Origin: Planctomycetota bacterium
GTDB taxonomy: Bacteria > Planctomycetota > SKW154
Direction of reading: 5' to 3'
DNA length: 9,428 bases
NCBI GenBank assembly: GCA_026418755.1
Contig: JAOAAR010000046.1
Span: 1-9,428 of the forward strand
The translations under genes were made by a program, and so were the position numbers. Position 1 is the stretch's first letter. Every line of letters begins with the position of its first letter. The notes under the pieces were generated by a model. The model was not told the DNA's origin, searched no databases, and worked only from the letters and a program-made list of their open reading frames with translations. Below are positions 1 to 6,524 of the stretch, one piece after another.

Positions 1-11
1 AGTAAGCACCG

Positions 12-584
12 TTAACCGCCAGCACCACCGCTGCTCACAAGAGTCTTGCCTGCTTTACGACGCACTATTTCTCCATCATAACGAATCCCTTTTCCCGTGT
101 AGACATTAGGGGGACGCACCTTACGCACCTGCGCAGCAAACTGCCCTACCTTCTGCTTGTCCGCTCCGCTCACCTCAATTATCTGCGACGAGGGAGTCTT
201 TACAACAAGCCCCTTCAACACCTCCATCCTTACCGGATGCGCATAGCCGACATCCAGGACCAGAAACTCCTTTCCCTCTTTTTTTTCCATTTTCGCAGAA
301 AACCCCGTCCCCTCTATAATAAGTCTTTTGCTGAACCCCTTACTCACCCCTTCCACCATATTTGCAATCAGTGCACGATGCAATCCCCACATCGCACTGG
401 CTCCACGCGACTCCACAGAAGAAGAGACTGTGATTCCCTTTCCTTTCTCATATGCCACGCTCACCTCGTCCCTGCAAACCAATGACAACTCCCCAACAGG
501 ACCTTTTACAGAGACAACCTTACCATCAATTTTAACATCAACCCCTTGCGGAACCGTTATTGCTTTTTTGCCGATTCGAGACAT
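12..584 (-). CDS. rplF: 50S ribosomal protein L6
   Basis: This is large-subunit ribosomal protein L6, which binds 23S rRNA near the sarcin-ricin loop and the factor-binding site. At 190 residues it is slightly longer than the usual ~178-180. It opens with the family N-terminus (MSRIGKKAI, then VPQGVDV), and the two repeated L6 folds span roughly residues 1-80 and 85-175. The C-terminal L6 signature is clear at 158-169 (PPNVYTGKGIRY), followed by GEIVRRKAGK. The last ten residues are a Ser/Gly-rich tail (TLVSSGGAGG) that most L6 proteins lack. The start is secure, because an AAGGAG Shine-Dalgarno (CTCCTT on the plus strand at 592-597) lies 7 bases upstream. It follows rpsH by 21 bases in the same transcript, the normal spc-operon order. 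rplR would be expected next, but only 11 bases remain before the window edge. Confidence 0.98.
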   Translation of the reverse strand: MSRIGKKAITVPQGVDVKIDGKVVSVKGPVGELSLVCRDEVSVAYEKGKGITVSSSVESRGASAMWGLHRALIANMVEGVSKGFSKRLIIEGTGFSAKMEKKEGKEFLVLDVGYAHPVRMEVLKGLVVKTPSSQIIEVSGADKQKVGQFAAQVRKVRPPNVYTGKGIRYDGEIVRRKAGKTLVSSGGAGG

Positions 585-605
585 CTCTTCACTCCTTCAC
601 CTCGT

Positions 606-1001
606 TTACCAGACGCTTGCTAGATACTCACCTCCAATCCGCTTCGTCCTGCACTCACGGTCACTCATCACTCCTTTTGAGGTAGAGTATATGCCGATTC
701 CAAGCCCGCTCAAAACCTTCGGCATCTCGCTCACCTTCTTGTAAAGCCGCCTGCCAGGTTTACTCTCCCTCTTTATCTTCTTGATAAGAGGCTCACCATC
801 CGCCGTGTACTTCAAAGTTATGCGCAAAACCTCCTGAGGCTTTGCCGGCAACCTCTCAAATTTTCTGATAAACCCCTCGCGCTTCAAAACCTCAGCAATA
901 GCAATGTTAATCTTCGAGGAGAGCACATCAACGCTCTGCTTCCTGCGCATCTGCGCATTCCTGATTCTTGTCAGCATATCACTAATCCCATCGCTCAACA
1001 T
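606..1001 (-). CDS. rpsH: 30S ribosomal protein S8
   Basis: This is small-subunit primary rRNA-binding protein S8, which binds the central domain of 16S rRNA and, in many bacteria, represses its own operon mRNA. I place the start at the internal ATG at 999-1001, giving 131 residues that begin MLSDGISDMLTRIRNA, as the family normally does. A longer reading from the ATG at 1023-1025 adds eight residues with no homology and has no Shine-Dalgarno. A GTGGAG motif (CTCCAC on the plus strand, 1014-1019) precedes the chosen ATG, though at a long 12-base spacing. The S8 C-terminal signature STSKGVMSDREC is at residues 106-117. It is the first gene of its transcript, directly behind a strong promoter, whereas in most bacteria rplE and rpsN precede it. 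Confidence 0.97.
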   Translation of the reverse strand: MLSDGISDMLTRIRNAQMRRKQSVDVLSSKINIAIAEVLKREGFIRKFERLPAKPQEVLRITLKYTADGEPLIKKIKRESKPGRRLYKKVSEMPKVLSGLGIGIYSTSKGVMSDRECRTKRIGGEYLASVW

Positions 1002-1042
1002 AATTCTTACATACTCCACTACCATTGAAAATGGAATTAAAC

Positions 1043-1070
1043 ATTATATGACTTCTCAACCTGATTTCAA
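1043..1070 (-). promoter_or_regulatory. Sigma70-type promoter for rpsH-rplF
   Basis: On the minus strand a perfect -10 box TATAAT (1043-1048) lies 16 bases from a TTGAAA -35 box (1065-1070), which matches the TTGACA consensus at five of six positions. Transcription would begin near 1035, giving a leader of about 34 bases before the S8 start at 1001. This also disfavours the upstream ATG at 1025, which would sit about ten bases into the transcript with no ribosome-binding site. The boxes are read directly; promoter activity is inferred. Confidence 0.75.
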
Positions 1071-1192
1071 GCATTTCATAATCGGAAAAGGAAAATTTTC
1101 TGCCTTCTTTTTTTCTTAAAGAACCAAACTTTTCTTTCTAAAAATTTTTTATTGGAAGTAAAATTCTGTGGATGCGCATAGGAGAGCGGAAA

Positions 1193-2062
1193 ATGGGAGT
1201 TTTGGTCGACCGGCGAACAAAGGTAGTAGTGCAGGGAATCACAGGCTCGCAGGGAGCGTTTCATACCCGTTTGATGCTTGACTATGGAACAAAGATTGTC
1301 GCGGGCGTGACGCCCGGCAAAGGGGGGCAGCAGGTTGAAGGAATTATGGTGTATAACACAGTTGAGGAAGCGGTAAAGAGAACGGAAGCAAATGTCTCCA
1401 TCATATTCGTACCACCAGCGTTTGCAAAAGATGCGATTATGGAGGCAGCAGAGGCAGGAATTAAACTCATCGTCGTCATAACCGAGGGAATTCCAACTCT
1501 TGATGTGATAAGGGCAAAGCGGTATGCGACCAGTCGTGGTGCGAGGCTCATCGGTCCGAATACGCCTGGAATCATAACACCTGGAGAGTGCAAGGTGGGG
1601 ATTATGCCGGCAAATGCGTTCACAAAAGGGGTTCTTGGCGTTTTGAGCCGTTCAGGGACTCTCACCTACGAGGCGACTTCTCAATGTTCCGCGAAAGGAA
1701 TCGGGCAGTCAACGGCAATTGGTCTAGGCGGTGACCCTGTGGTTGGAATCGGATTTGCGGAGGGGTTGCGCCTGTTTGAAGAAGATAAGGAGACGGAGGC
1801 TGTTCTTCTCATCGGTGAGATAGGAGGGACTGCGGAGCAGGAAGCGGCAGTAATGGTGAAGAAGAAAGAGTTCACCAAGCCGCTTTTTGCGTTCATAGCA
1901 GGGCGGACGGCACCGCCCGGGAAACGGATGGGGCATGCAGGCGCCATCATAGCAGGCAGCGGCGGTACTGCACAGGAGAAAATGAAAGCGTTGCGAGAAG
2001 CAGGGGTTTATGTTGCCGAGAGTCCTGCCGAGATAGGCGCTCTCGTCTCCGCCCATATTTGA
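1193..2062 (+). CDS. sucD: Succinyl-CoA synthetase alpha subunit (ADP/GDP-forming)
   Basis: This is the CoA-binding, phospho-histidine subunit of succinyl-CoA synthetase, which interconverts succinyl-CoA and succinate with NTP formation in the TCA cycle. The start at 1193 gives 289 residues, the same length as E. coli SucD. It has GGAGAG six bases upstream, and the N-terminus MGVLVDRRTKVVVQGITG aligns with the family. The ATG at 1172 would add seven residues and put that Shine-Dalgarno inside the gene. Visible motifs are the Rossmann CoA site GITGSQGAFH (15-24), the GPNTPGI loop (121-127), SRSGTLTYE (152-160), and the phosphorylated active-site His248 in GHAGAIIAG. The catalytic beta subunit gene sucC, normally immediately upstream, is absent; rpsH lies there on the opposite strand. 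SucC must be encoded elsewhere. A TAAAAT hexamer at 1159-1164 could be a -10 box, but I see no good -35 box. Confidence 0.96.
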   Translation: MGVLVDRRTKVVVQGITGSQGAFHTRLMLDYGTKIVAGVTPGKGGQQVEGIMVYNTVEEAVKRTEANVSIIFVPPAFAKDAIMEAAEAGIKLIVVITEGIPTLDVIRAKRYATSRGARLIGPNTPGIITPGECKVGIMPANAFTKGVLGVLSRSGTLTYEATSQCSAKGIGQSTAIGLGGDPVVGIGFAEGLRLFEEDKETEAVLLIGEIGGTAEQEAAVMVKKKEFTKPLFAFIAGRTAPPGKRMGHAGAIIAGSGGTAQEKMKALREAGVYVAESPAEIGALVSAHI

Positions 2063-2090
2063 TTGAAAGTGAGTATTCTTATCTGATAGA
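2063..2090 (+). promoter_or_regulatory. Candidate promoter for tRNA-Cys
   Basis: A TTGAAA hexamer (2063-2068), identical to the -35 box of the rpsH promoter, is followed after 16 bases by GATAGA (2085-2090), a weak -10 match at three of six positions. A start near 2097-2099 would leave a short leader before the tRNA at 2111. Transcription by read-through from sucD is an equally good explanation. Confidence 0.3.
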
Positions 2091-2110
2091 CTGATGGGTG
2101 TTAGAGTGTT

Positions 2111-2184
2111 GGCGGCGTAGCCAAGCGGTTTAAGGCGAGGGATTGCAAATCCCTTATTCTCCGGTTCGAATCCGGACGCCGCCT
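2111..2184 (+). tRNA. tRNA-Cys (GCA anticodon)
   Basis: The full cloverleaf can be drawn by eye. The acceptor stem GGCGGCG pairs with CGCCGCC (2111-2117 with 2177-2183). The D-stem pairs GCC with GGC. The anticodon stem AGGGA/TCCCT holds the loop TTGCAAA, with GCA at 2145-2147. The T-stem TCCGG/CCGGA encloses TTCGAAT. The discriminator base is T (U73 in the RNA, 2184), the known identity element for cysteinyl-tRNA synthetase, which confirms the assignment. The 3' CCA is not encoded (CAG follows), so the organism must add it enzymatically at least for this tRNA. Confidence 0.97.
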
Positions 2185-2269
2185 CAGTTCTTAACGAAAA
2201 ACTCTTTTTTAATAAATATATCCTTTATCGCTTCAGGTATAAATAAGCGGTCGAAATCGGAGAAGAAAA

Positions 2270-3025
2270 ATGCGCCGAATATCGGTTCTGATATCTTTGT
2301 TAGGTTTACTCATTTCCGCTTTCGGCTGCTCATCGGTATCCAAGTTAGAGCAAGCAGAATACTCCCCCAAAAGATTCGGAGCAGAAACGCCATCCGCCCC
2401 TTCCCTGCCAACAGGTGAAAAAGAAGATTCGATGATTAACTTTCTCAGGAATGAAAACGGCAAAGAAGGAGGCGGTGAAAAGGCGGCTGAGACGAAACGC
2501 CTCATTATTTACACTGCGACTTTCTCAATCGGAGTCTATGAAATAGATTCCGCCGTTGATAGAGCCAAAAAGAGTGCAGAAGAGGTAGGGGGTTATGTGC
2601 AGGAAGAAGGAGATAATTATGTTGTTCTCCGTGTTCCAGCCAAAAGTTTTTGGGAAACGGTTGAAAAGATAAGAGCAATAGGGAGGGTGATTGAGAAAAG
2701 GGTCAAGGCGCAGGATGTGACAGAAGAGTATCTGGATTTGGAATTGCGCTTGAAAGCGAAGAAGGAGTACCTCGCCGCATTGAAAGAACTGCTTTCAAAA
2801 GCCCAGAATACAGAGGAGATTCTTGAGGTCCAGAGACAGATAGGAGCGGTTATCGAGGAGATAGAGTCGCTTGAAGGGCGGTTGAGGTATCTTGCTTCAA
2901 AGGTTGCCTATTCAACGATTCTGGCGCGTTTCCAACTTGAGTATACGCGAGGAGAACGCAAACTGCATCTTCCGTTCGAGTGGCTTTATACCCTTGGCAT
3001 CGAAAACCTTCTTAAAAAGTTTTAA
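2270..3025 (+). CDS. DUF4349 domain-containing lipoprotein
   Basis: This is a predicted envelope lipoprotein of 251 residues with no known biochemical role. The N-terminus is a basic, hydrophobic signal peptide ending at Cys20 (SAFGC), a slightly irregular lipobox with Ala at -3. A low-complexity linker (21-75) leads to the DUF4349 domain (about 76-226), recognisable from RLIIYTATFSIGV, EEVGGYVQEE, VVLRVPAKSF, QDVTEEYLDLELRLK and the closing SLEGRLRYL-KVAYSTI. The segment from about 155 to 210 should form a long helical hairpin or coiled coil. Many DUF4349 proteins carry a C-terminal membrane helix; this one instead ends about 25 residues after the domain with no such helix, so the lipid would be its only anchor. 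A GGAGAAG Shine-Dalgarno (2259-2265) supports the start. It is probably co-transcribed with the lipoprotein gene 11 bases downstream. Confidence 0.85.
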   Translation: MRRISVLISLLGLLISAFGCSSVSKLEQAEYSPKRFGAETPSAPSLPTGEKEDSMINFLRNENGKEGGGEKAAETKRLIIYTATFSIGVYEIDSAVDRAKKSAEEVGGYVQEEGDNYVVLRVPAKSFWETVEKIRAIGRVIEKRVKAQDVTEEYLDLELRLKAKKEYLAALKELLSKAQNTEEILEVQRQIGAVIEEIESLEGRLRYLASKVAYSTILARFQLEYTRGERKLHLPFEWLYTLGIENLLKKF

Positions 3026-3036
3026 GGCGATGCAAG

Positions 3037-3483
3037 ATGAAGCGGGTTTGTATTGTTTGTGCAGTGCTAATAGGTGTTTTATCCTCTTGTCGGATGCTTG
3101 AGCCTCCTAAAGATTATGTCGAATTGGAGGAGCCATATCCTTACGATTTCCGTGCAGTGTCGGCGGATGGGTGTTACTTTGCCGCCAGAAAAGTGAAGAA
3201 CGAAGGAGAAGGAACTCTCAAGTTCTGGACAGAAACCGTTAAAAACACTCTGACGCAGAACAAGCCTTACAGAGTGGTGAAAGAAGGGGCTTTCTCTACG
3301 GAGAAGGAACTGTCAGGGAAATACATTATTTTTGAGACCGAACTGGAAGGAGTTGCTCATACATACATTGTAGGGCTGGTGGTGACAGAAAACTATGTGT
3401 ATGTGCTTGAAGCAGGCGGAGAGAAACAGAGGTTCGACGACGATGTGGAGAGAGTACTGACCGCTTTCCGTACGCTCCGCTAA
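3037..3483 (+). CDS. Small predicted lipoprotein of unknown function
   Basis: I do not recognise this 148-residue protein with certainty. It has a short basic N-terminus, a hydrophobic stretch and a canonical lipobox LSSC at residues 15-18, so the mature protein should begin at lipidated Cys18. The remainder is a compact alpha/beta domain with alternating strands (KYIIFETELEG, AHTYIVGLVVTENYVYVLEAGG) and a last helix (DDDVERVLTAFRTL). This layout resembles small PsbP/Mog1-type or DcrB-like domains; that is a visual impression, not a match to a motif. The start is 11 bases after the DUF4349 stop codon, with only a weak AAGG element ahead, so translational coupling to the upstream gene is likely. 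The two lipoproteins probably form an operon and may act together at the envelope. Confidence 0.75.
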   Translation: MKRVCIVCAVLIGVLSSCRMLEPPKDYVELEEPYPYDFRAVSADGCYFAARKVKNEGEGTLKFWTETVKNTLTQNKPYRVVKEGAFSTEKELSGKYIIFETELEGVAHTYIVGLVVTENYVYVLEAGGEKQRFDDDVERVLTAFRTLR

Positions 3484-3625
3484 TGGCAGTCAAAAACCTT
3501 CTATCTAACCTTCCAAATTTCGCTTTTTTTCATCAAACCCATAGGTAATTATATTCCCCGCTTTCGGCAGTCTGTTCTGTACTTAATGTCAAATGAGAGT
3601 ATAAGCACAGTATTGTTCCAGTGAT

Positions 3626-3677
3626 TGTTGAGGGGGAAAACTCGACACAAAGATTCATATTTTTCTGTTGTTTGTGT
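3626..3677 (+). repeat. Two overlapping, mutually exclusive inverted repeats
   Basis: TGTTGAG (3626-3632) can pair with CTCGACA (3641-3647) around an eight-base loop, using one G-U pair. The right arm overlaps ACACAAA (3645-3651), which is perfectly complementary to TTTGTGT (3671-3677) across a 19-base loop. The two structures share 3645-3647 and so cannot form together. If transcription starts upstream, this could be a switching leader. If it starts near 3702, these are only DNA-level repeats. Confidence 0.35.
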
Positions 3678-3700
3678 TACGGAATGGAGCATAATACTAT
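3668..3700 (+). promoter_or_regulatory. Candidate promoter and metal-regulator operator for the nik operon
   Basis: Two overlapping sigma70-like readings exist: TTGTTT (3668-3673), 16 bases, CATAAT (3690-3695); or TTGTGT (3672-3677), 17 bases, TACTAT (3695-3700). Across both lies an imperfect dyad, GTGTTAC (3674-3680), ten bases, ATAATAC (3691-3697), in which five of seven positions pair. GTGTTAC is the half-site described for NikR operators in some Deltaproteobacteria, but there it pairs with GTAACAC at a 13-14 base spacing, which is not seen here. A repressor bound here would block the promoter. The regulator's identity is inference. Confidence 0.4.
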
Positions 3701-3748
3701 TTTGATAATCGTGGTACTGAAAATCAGAGTGCTGTTAGGAGGTAGGTT

Positions 3749-4522
3749 ATGAGGAGAGTAGTTTTTGGCGTATTGGTTTCTTGTTTTTTGTGCGGAATCT
3801 TTGCTGTCGGACAGGCCCATTTTCAGGAACTCATCCCCTCAAAAGGGGTCGTCGAGATAGGCGACGACAAAACAATTGAACTCTCGTTGATATTCTCTCA
3901 TCCGATGGAGAATCAGCCTCTTCAGATGGGAAGACCTGCAAAATTCGGTGTCCTTATAGGCGGAGAAGAGAAACAAGACTTGATGAGCACATTGAAGGAA
4001 ATCAAGGTCGGAGGGCATACCGCATACAAAGCGCAAGTTAAAGCGGACAAACCTGGCGATTATGTCTTCTTCGTAGAGCCTGCGCCTTACTGGGAGCCTG
4101 CAGAAGAGAAAATGCTTGTTCACTACACAAAAGTAGTTGTGAATGTTTTTGGAGAAGAAAAAGGATGGGACTGCGAAGTCGGACTGCCTGTCGAGATTGT
4201 CCCACTGGTTAGACCTTACGGTTTGTGGACTGGCAATCTCTTCAGCGGCATAGTGAAACAGAATGGCAAGATTGTTCCTTACGCTGAAATAGAAGTAGAA
4301 TACCTAAACAAAGAGGGCAAGATAAAACCTCCAACAGGGGCACACATAACGCAAGTTATCAAAGCCGATGGCAACGGCGTTTTCCACTATGCGATGCCGA
4401 AGGCGGGCTGGTGGGGATTTGCTGCCCTGCTTGATGGGGGAAAAATGAAGAACCCTGAGGGGAAAGAAGTGGATGTCGAGATAGGTGGACTTTTTTGGGT
4501 TCATTGTGAAGATATGAAGTAG
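3749..4522 (+). CDS. nikK: DUF4198 periplasmic nickel-uptake protein NikK
   Basis: This is a secreted DUF4198-family protein (257 residues), the accessory component called NikK when it sits beside an ECF-type nickel importer. It is thought to capture metal in the periplasm, although its exact role is not settled. The type I signal peptide runs to about residue 23 (AVGQA), so the mature chain begins with His24 (HFQELIPSKG), a typical DUF4198 start and a likely metal ligand. Other potential ligands are His51 (FSHP), His125, His199, His213 and His252. Family-like stretches include PLVRPYGLWTGNLFSG (152-167), IEVEYLN (181-187) and GNGVFHYAMPKAGWWGFAAL (209-228). A strong AGGAGGT (3737-3743) six bases upstream fixes the start. 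It is first in a seven-gene cluster and precedes nikM by 14 bases. Confidence 0.85.
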   Translation: MRRVVFGVLVSCFLCGIFAVGQAHFQELIPSKGVVEIGDDKTIELSLIFSHPMENQPLQMGRPAKFGVLIGGEEKQDLMSTLKEIKVGGHTAYKAQVKADKPGDYVFFVEPAPYWEPAEEKMLVHYTKVVVNVFGEEKGWDCEVGLPVEIVPLVRPYGLWTGNLFSGIVKQNGKIVPYAEIEVEYLNKEGKIKPPTGAHITQVIKADGNGVFHYAMPKAGWWGFAALLDGGKMKNPEGKEVDVEIGGLFWVHCEDMK

Positions 4523-4536
4523 AAAGTGAAAAAAAG

Positions 4537-5151
4537 ATGCATATCTCCGAAGGAGTGCTTAACTGGCAGATTCTTTCAGTAGGGGGTTGTTTGAGTACAG
4601 CCGGGGTTGCTCTCGGTCTAAAAAAATTGAAGAATGAAGAGATTCCCAAAACAGCGGTTCTGACCAGTGCCTTCTTCGTCGCCAGCCTGATACACATACC
4701 CATTGGCATGACAAGTGCCCACCTCGTCTTAAATGGACTTTTAGGAATTCTGTTGGGCTGGGCCGCCTTTCCCGCCATACTCATCGCGCTTATCCTGCAA
4801 GCACTCCTCTTTCAGTTCGGCGGATTCACCTCATTAGGAGTCAACACATTTAATATGGCTCTACCGTCTGTCCTCTGCTTCTACCTATTCGGCTGGTTGG
4901 TCAGGAGCGAGAGTAAAGTCTTGCCGCTTGTAGGAGGAACCCTCTCAGGCGCGCTCTCCGTCCTCTTAAGCGCCCTTCTTGTCGCACTCTCCCTTTATCT
5001 CTCCTCCTCTGAAATGAAAACTCCTGCCTTTGCCGTCGTCCTCACCCATATACCAGTCGCCGCAGTGGAAGCAGTGATTACCGCTCTCATCGTCAGTTTC
5101 TTGAAGTCGGTCAAGCCTCAGACTTTTATGAGGAGGGAAGTCAATGATTAA
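4537..5151 (+). CDS. nikM: ECF nickel/cobalt transporter substrate-binding membrane component
   Basis: This is the CbiM/NikM-family S component, an inner-membrane protein of 204 residues that binds the metal ion and hands it across the membrane when coupled to the T component and ATPase. The N-terminus MHISEGVL is diagnostic: in structurally studied NikM the amino terminus and His2 help form the metal site together with a later conserved His. Here the candidates are His53 (HIPIG) and His62 (TSAHL). Further family blocks are NGLLGILLGW, LLFQFGGFTSLGVNTFNMALP and the C-terminal VVSFLK-like IVSFLKSVKP. About six hydrophobic segments are visible. There is no fused CbiN/NikN domain; nikK and nikL occupy that place, which favours nickel over cobalt, without proof. 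The ribosome-binding site is weak, and the last 8 bases overlap nikL. Confidence 0.93.
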   Translation: MHISEGVLNWQILSVGGCLSTAGVALGLKKLKNEEIPKTAVLTSAFFVASLIHIPIGMTSAHLVLNGLLGILLGWAAFPAILIALILQALLFQFGGFTSLGVNTFNMALPSVLCFYLFGWLVRSESKVLPLVGGTLSGALSVLLSALLVALSLYLSSSEMKTPAFAVVLTHIPVAAVEAVITALIVSFLKSVKPQTFMRREVND

Positions 5152-5758
5152 AAAAATTGTCTTTGCCTCTCTTTTGCTTCTCCTTCTCCTTCTGCCTTGC
5201 CCCCTCATTTTCGCCCATAAAGTAAACCTTTATGTGTATACCGAAGGAGAGCGCATCTGCGTGCGAGCGTATTTCAGAAGCGGAGTACCAGCAAAAGATT
5301 CTATTGTAGAAGCATTCGCCCCTGATGGAAAAAAGATTGTCAGCCTCCGCACAAACGAAGAAGGAGAATGCAGTTTCACCGTACCTTTCCGTGCCGACAT
5401 CCTCATAAAACTGTCAGCAGGAGAAGGACACATAAGCGAATATGTTTTAAAGAAAGAGGAGTTGCCCCCGTCTCTGCCGCCGTACGGAGAAACAGCAATG
5501 CCAACAGAACCTACTGTCGTCAAAGGAAACCAACTGAAAGAGAGCCCCAAAGAGACAAACTCTCTCGGCTTACAAGAGTTCGAACAGATAGTCGAACGAG
5601 TAGTTGAGCGGAAGACTGAGCCCCTGAAGAAGATGCTCCTTGAAATAAAAGAGAAAGAGAGCGCGCTCTTCGAAAAAATTATCGCAGGAATCGGACTCAT
5701 AGTGGGACTCTTCGGAATCTATCTTTTTGTGAAGGTCAAACTGAACAAGGAGAAATGA
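5144..5758 (+). CDS. nikL: NikL-like accessory component of the nickel importer
   Basis: This is a 204-residue membrane-anchored periplasmic protein matching the architecture of NikL, an accessory part of NikM-type importers. The signal peptide has a run of seven Leu within residues 10-17 and should be cleaved after Ala24, leaving His25 as the new N-terminus (HKVNLYVYTEG). Residues 26-105 resemble an Ig-like or carboxypeptidase-regulatory beta domain (DGKKIVSLRTNEEGECSF, then GHISEY with His96). A Pro-rich linker (107-125) leads to a charged helix likely to form a coiled coil (143-177) and one C-terminal membrane helix (178-198) ending in a basic tail. AGGAGGG six bases ahead (5131-5137) fixes the start inside the end of nikM, an 8-base overlap that implies coupled translation. 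The match is by architecture and neighbourhood more than by catalytic motif. Confidence 0.75.
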   Translation: MIKKIVFASLLLLLLLLPCPLIFAHKVNLYVYTEGERICVRAYFRSGVPAKDSIVEAFAPDGKKIVSLRTNEEGECSFTVPFRADILIKLSAGEGHISEYVLKKEELPPSLPPYGETAMPTEPTVVKGNQLKESPKETNSLGLQEFEQIVERVVERKTEPLKKMLLEIKEKESALFEKIIAGIGLIVGLFGIYLFVKVKLNKEK

Positions 5759-5759
5759 T

Positions 5760-6524
5760 TTGCACGGAGAAGAATTCAGCAAAGGAGACTCCTTCATACA
5801 TAGACTGGACCCGCGCTTCAAAATTGTCCTTTTTCTTGCTTTTGCACTCACAGTCGCTCTGAGCAGAAGAGTCGAAACCGCTTCTATGGCGTTCCTTATT
5901 TCCCTCATTCTTCTCATCTCCGCACGCCTTGAGATATCTCTCGTCTTCAAACGGCTACTTTTCGCCAACTTTTTCGTCGCTTTCCTCTGGCTCTTCCTTC
6001 CCTTCTCTTATGAAGGACAACCCCTTTTCTCCGTCCTCGGCTTTAACGCAACAGAGAAAGGCTTAAAAGAATCTCTCCTTATAACACTCAAATGTAACGC
6101 TATCCTCGTTGCCACATTCTCACTTCTTGCTACCGTTCCGCTTGTCGAGTTGGGTTACAGTTTCTCCTCTCTCGGATTTCCCAAAAAACTGGTCCACCTC
6201 TTCTTCTTCGTCGTCCGTTATGTGTTCCTTCTGCACGAAGAGTATTTGAGGCTGCACAGTGCAATGCGTGTCCGCTGTTTCAAGCCGAGAAGCAACCTCC
6301 ACACATACAGAACACTCGCCTTTCTCGCTGGTATGCTTCTTGTGCGCAGTTTTGAGCGCGCGGAGCGAATCTTTGCCGCAATGAAGTGCCGCGCATTTAA
6401 GGGAGAGTTTTATATTCTGAAAGAGTTGAAGGCAAAAAAATCCGACGCTCTCTTCGCAACAGTCTTCCTCCTCTTAATCCTCCTTTTAGGATTCCTTGAA
6501 TGCAAACATGCGAAACTCTTATAA
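5760..6524 (+). CDS. nikQ: ECF transporter transmembrane (T) component, CbiQ/NikQ family
   Basis: This is the inner-membrane energy-coupling T component (254 residues), which links the ATPase to NikM. The start codon is TTG at 5760: an AAGGAGAA element (5747-5754) sits just upstream, and no in-frame ATG occurs before the conserved FIHRLDPRFKI (12-22). It begins one base after the nikL stop codon. Four to six hydrophobic segments are visible, and the cytoplasmic region carries the two coupling-helix motifs as AMRVRCF (168-174) and AMKCRAF (207-213). These deviate from the general AxRxRG pattern: the final Gly is Cys or Ala, and the second motif has Lys for the first Arg. A last hydrophobic helix (about 230-246) ends in ECKHAKLL. 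The gene overlaps nikO by 25 bases. Confidence 0.9.
   Translation: MHGEEFSKGDSFIHRLDPRFKIVLFLAFALTVALSRRVETASMAFLISLILLISARLEISLVFKRLLFANFFVAFLWLFLPFSYEGQPLFSVLGFNATEKGLKESLLITLKCNAILVATFSLLATVPLVELGYSFSSLGFPKKLVHLFFFVVRYVFLLHEEYLRLHSAMRVRCFKPRSNLHTYRTLAFLAGMLLVRSFERAERIFAAMKCRAFKGEFYILKELKAKKSDALFATVFLLLILLLGFLECKHAKLL

Larger units (their letters stand above)
3484..3748 (+). promoter_or_regulatory. Intergenic region upstream of the nickel-transport operon
   Basis: This 265-base stretch has no credible gene; the longest ATG-initiated plus-strand reading I followed is 12 codons from 3587 without a ribosome-binding site. It contains a T-run at 3524-3530 (no hairpin before it, so not a convincing terminator for the lipoprotein pair), two overlapping inverted repeats (3626-3677), a promoter-like region with a dyad (3668-3700), and the strong AGGAGGT ribosome-binding site of nikK (3737-3743). 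I looked for cobalamin-riboswitch landmarks and did not find them. Confidence 0.6.

Noticed and set aside
1002..1025. Longer S8 start at the ATG at 1023-1025
   Set aside because: It adds eight residues not seen in the family, has no Shine-Dalgarno, and would lie about ten bases into the transcript from the strong promoter.
1172..1192. Longer sucD start at the ATG at 1172
   Set aside because: The GGAGAG ribosome-binding site lies inside this extension, and the family N-terminus begins at 1193.
2185..2215. Intrinsic terminator after tRNA-Cys
   Set aside because: There is a T-run at 2205-2210, but the only stem before it is four weak pairs (AGTT/AACT), too little to call.
3484..3748. Cobalamin or nickel/cobalt riboswitch before nikK
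   Set aside because: I could not find the conserved core elements of these riboswitches; the only structures visible are the short competing inverted repeats.
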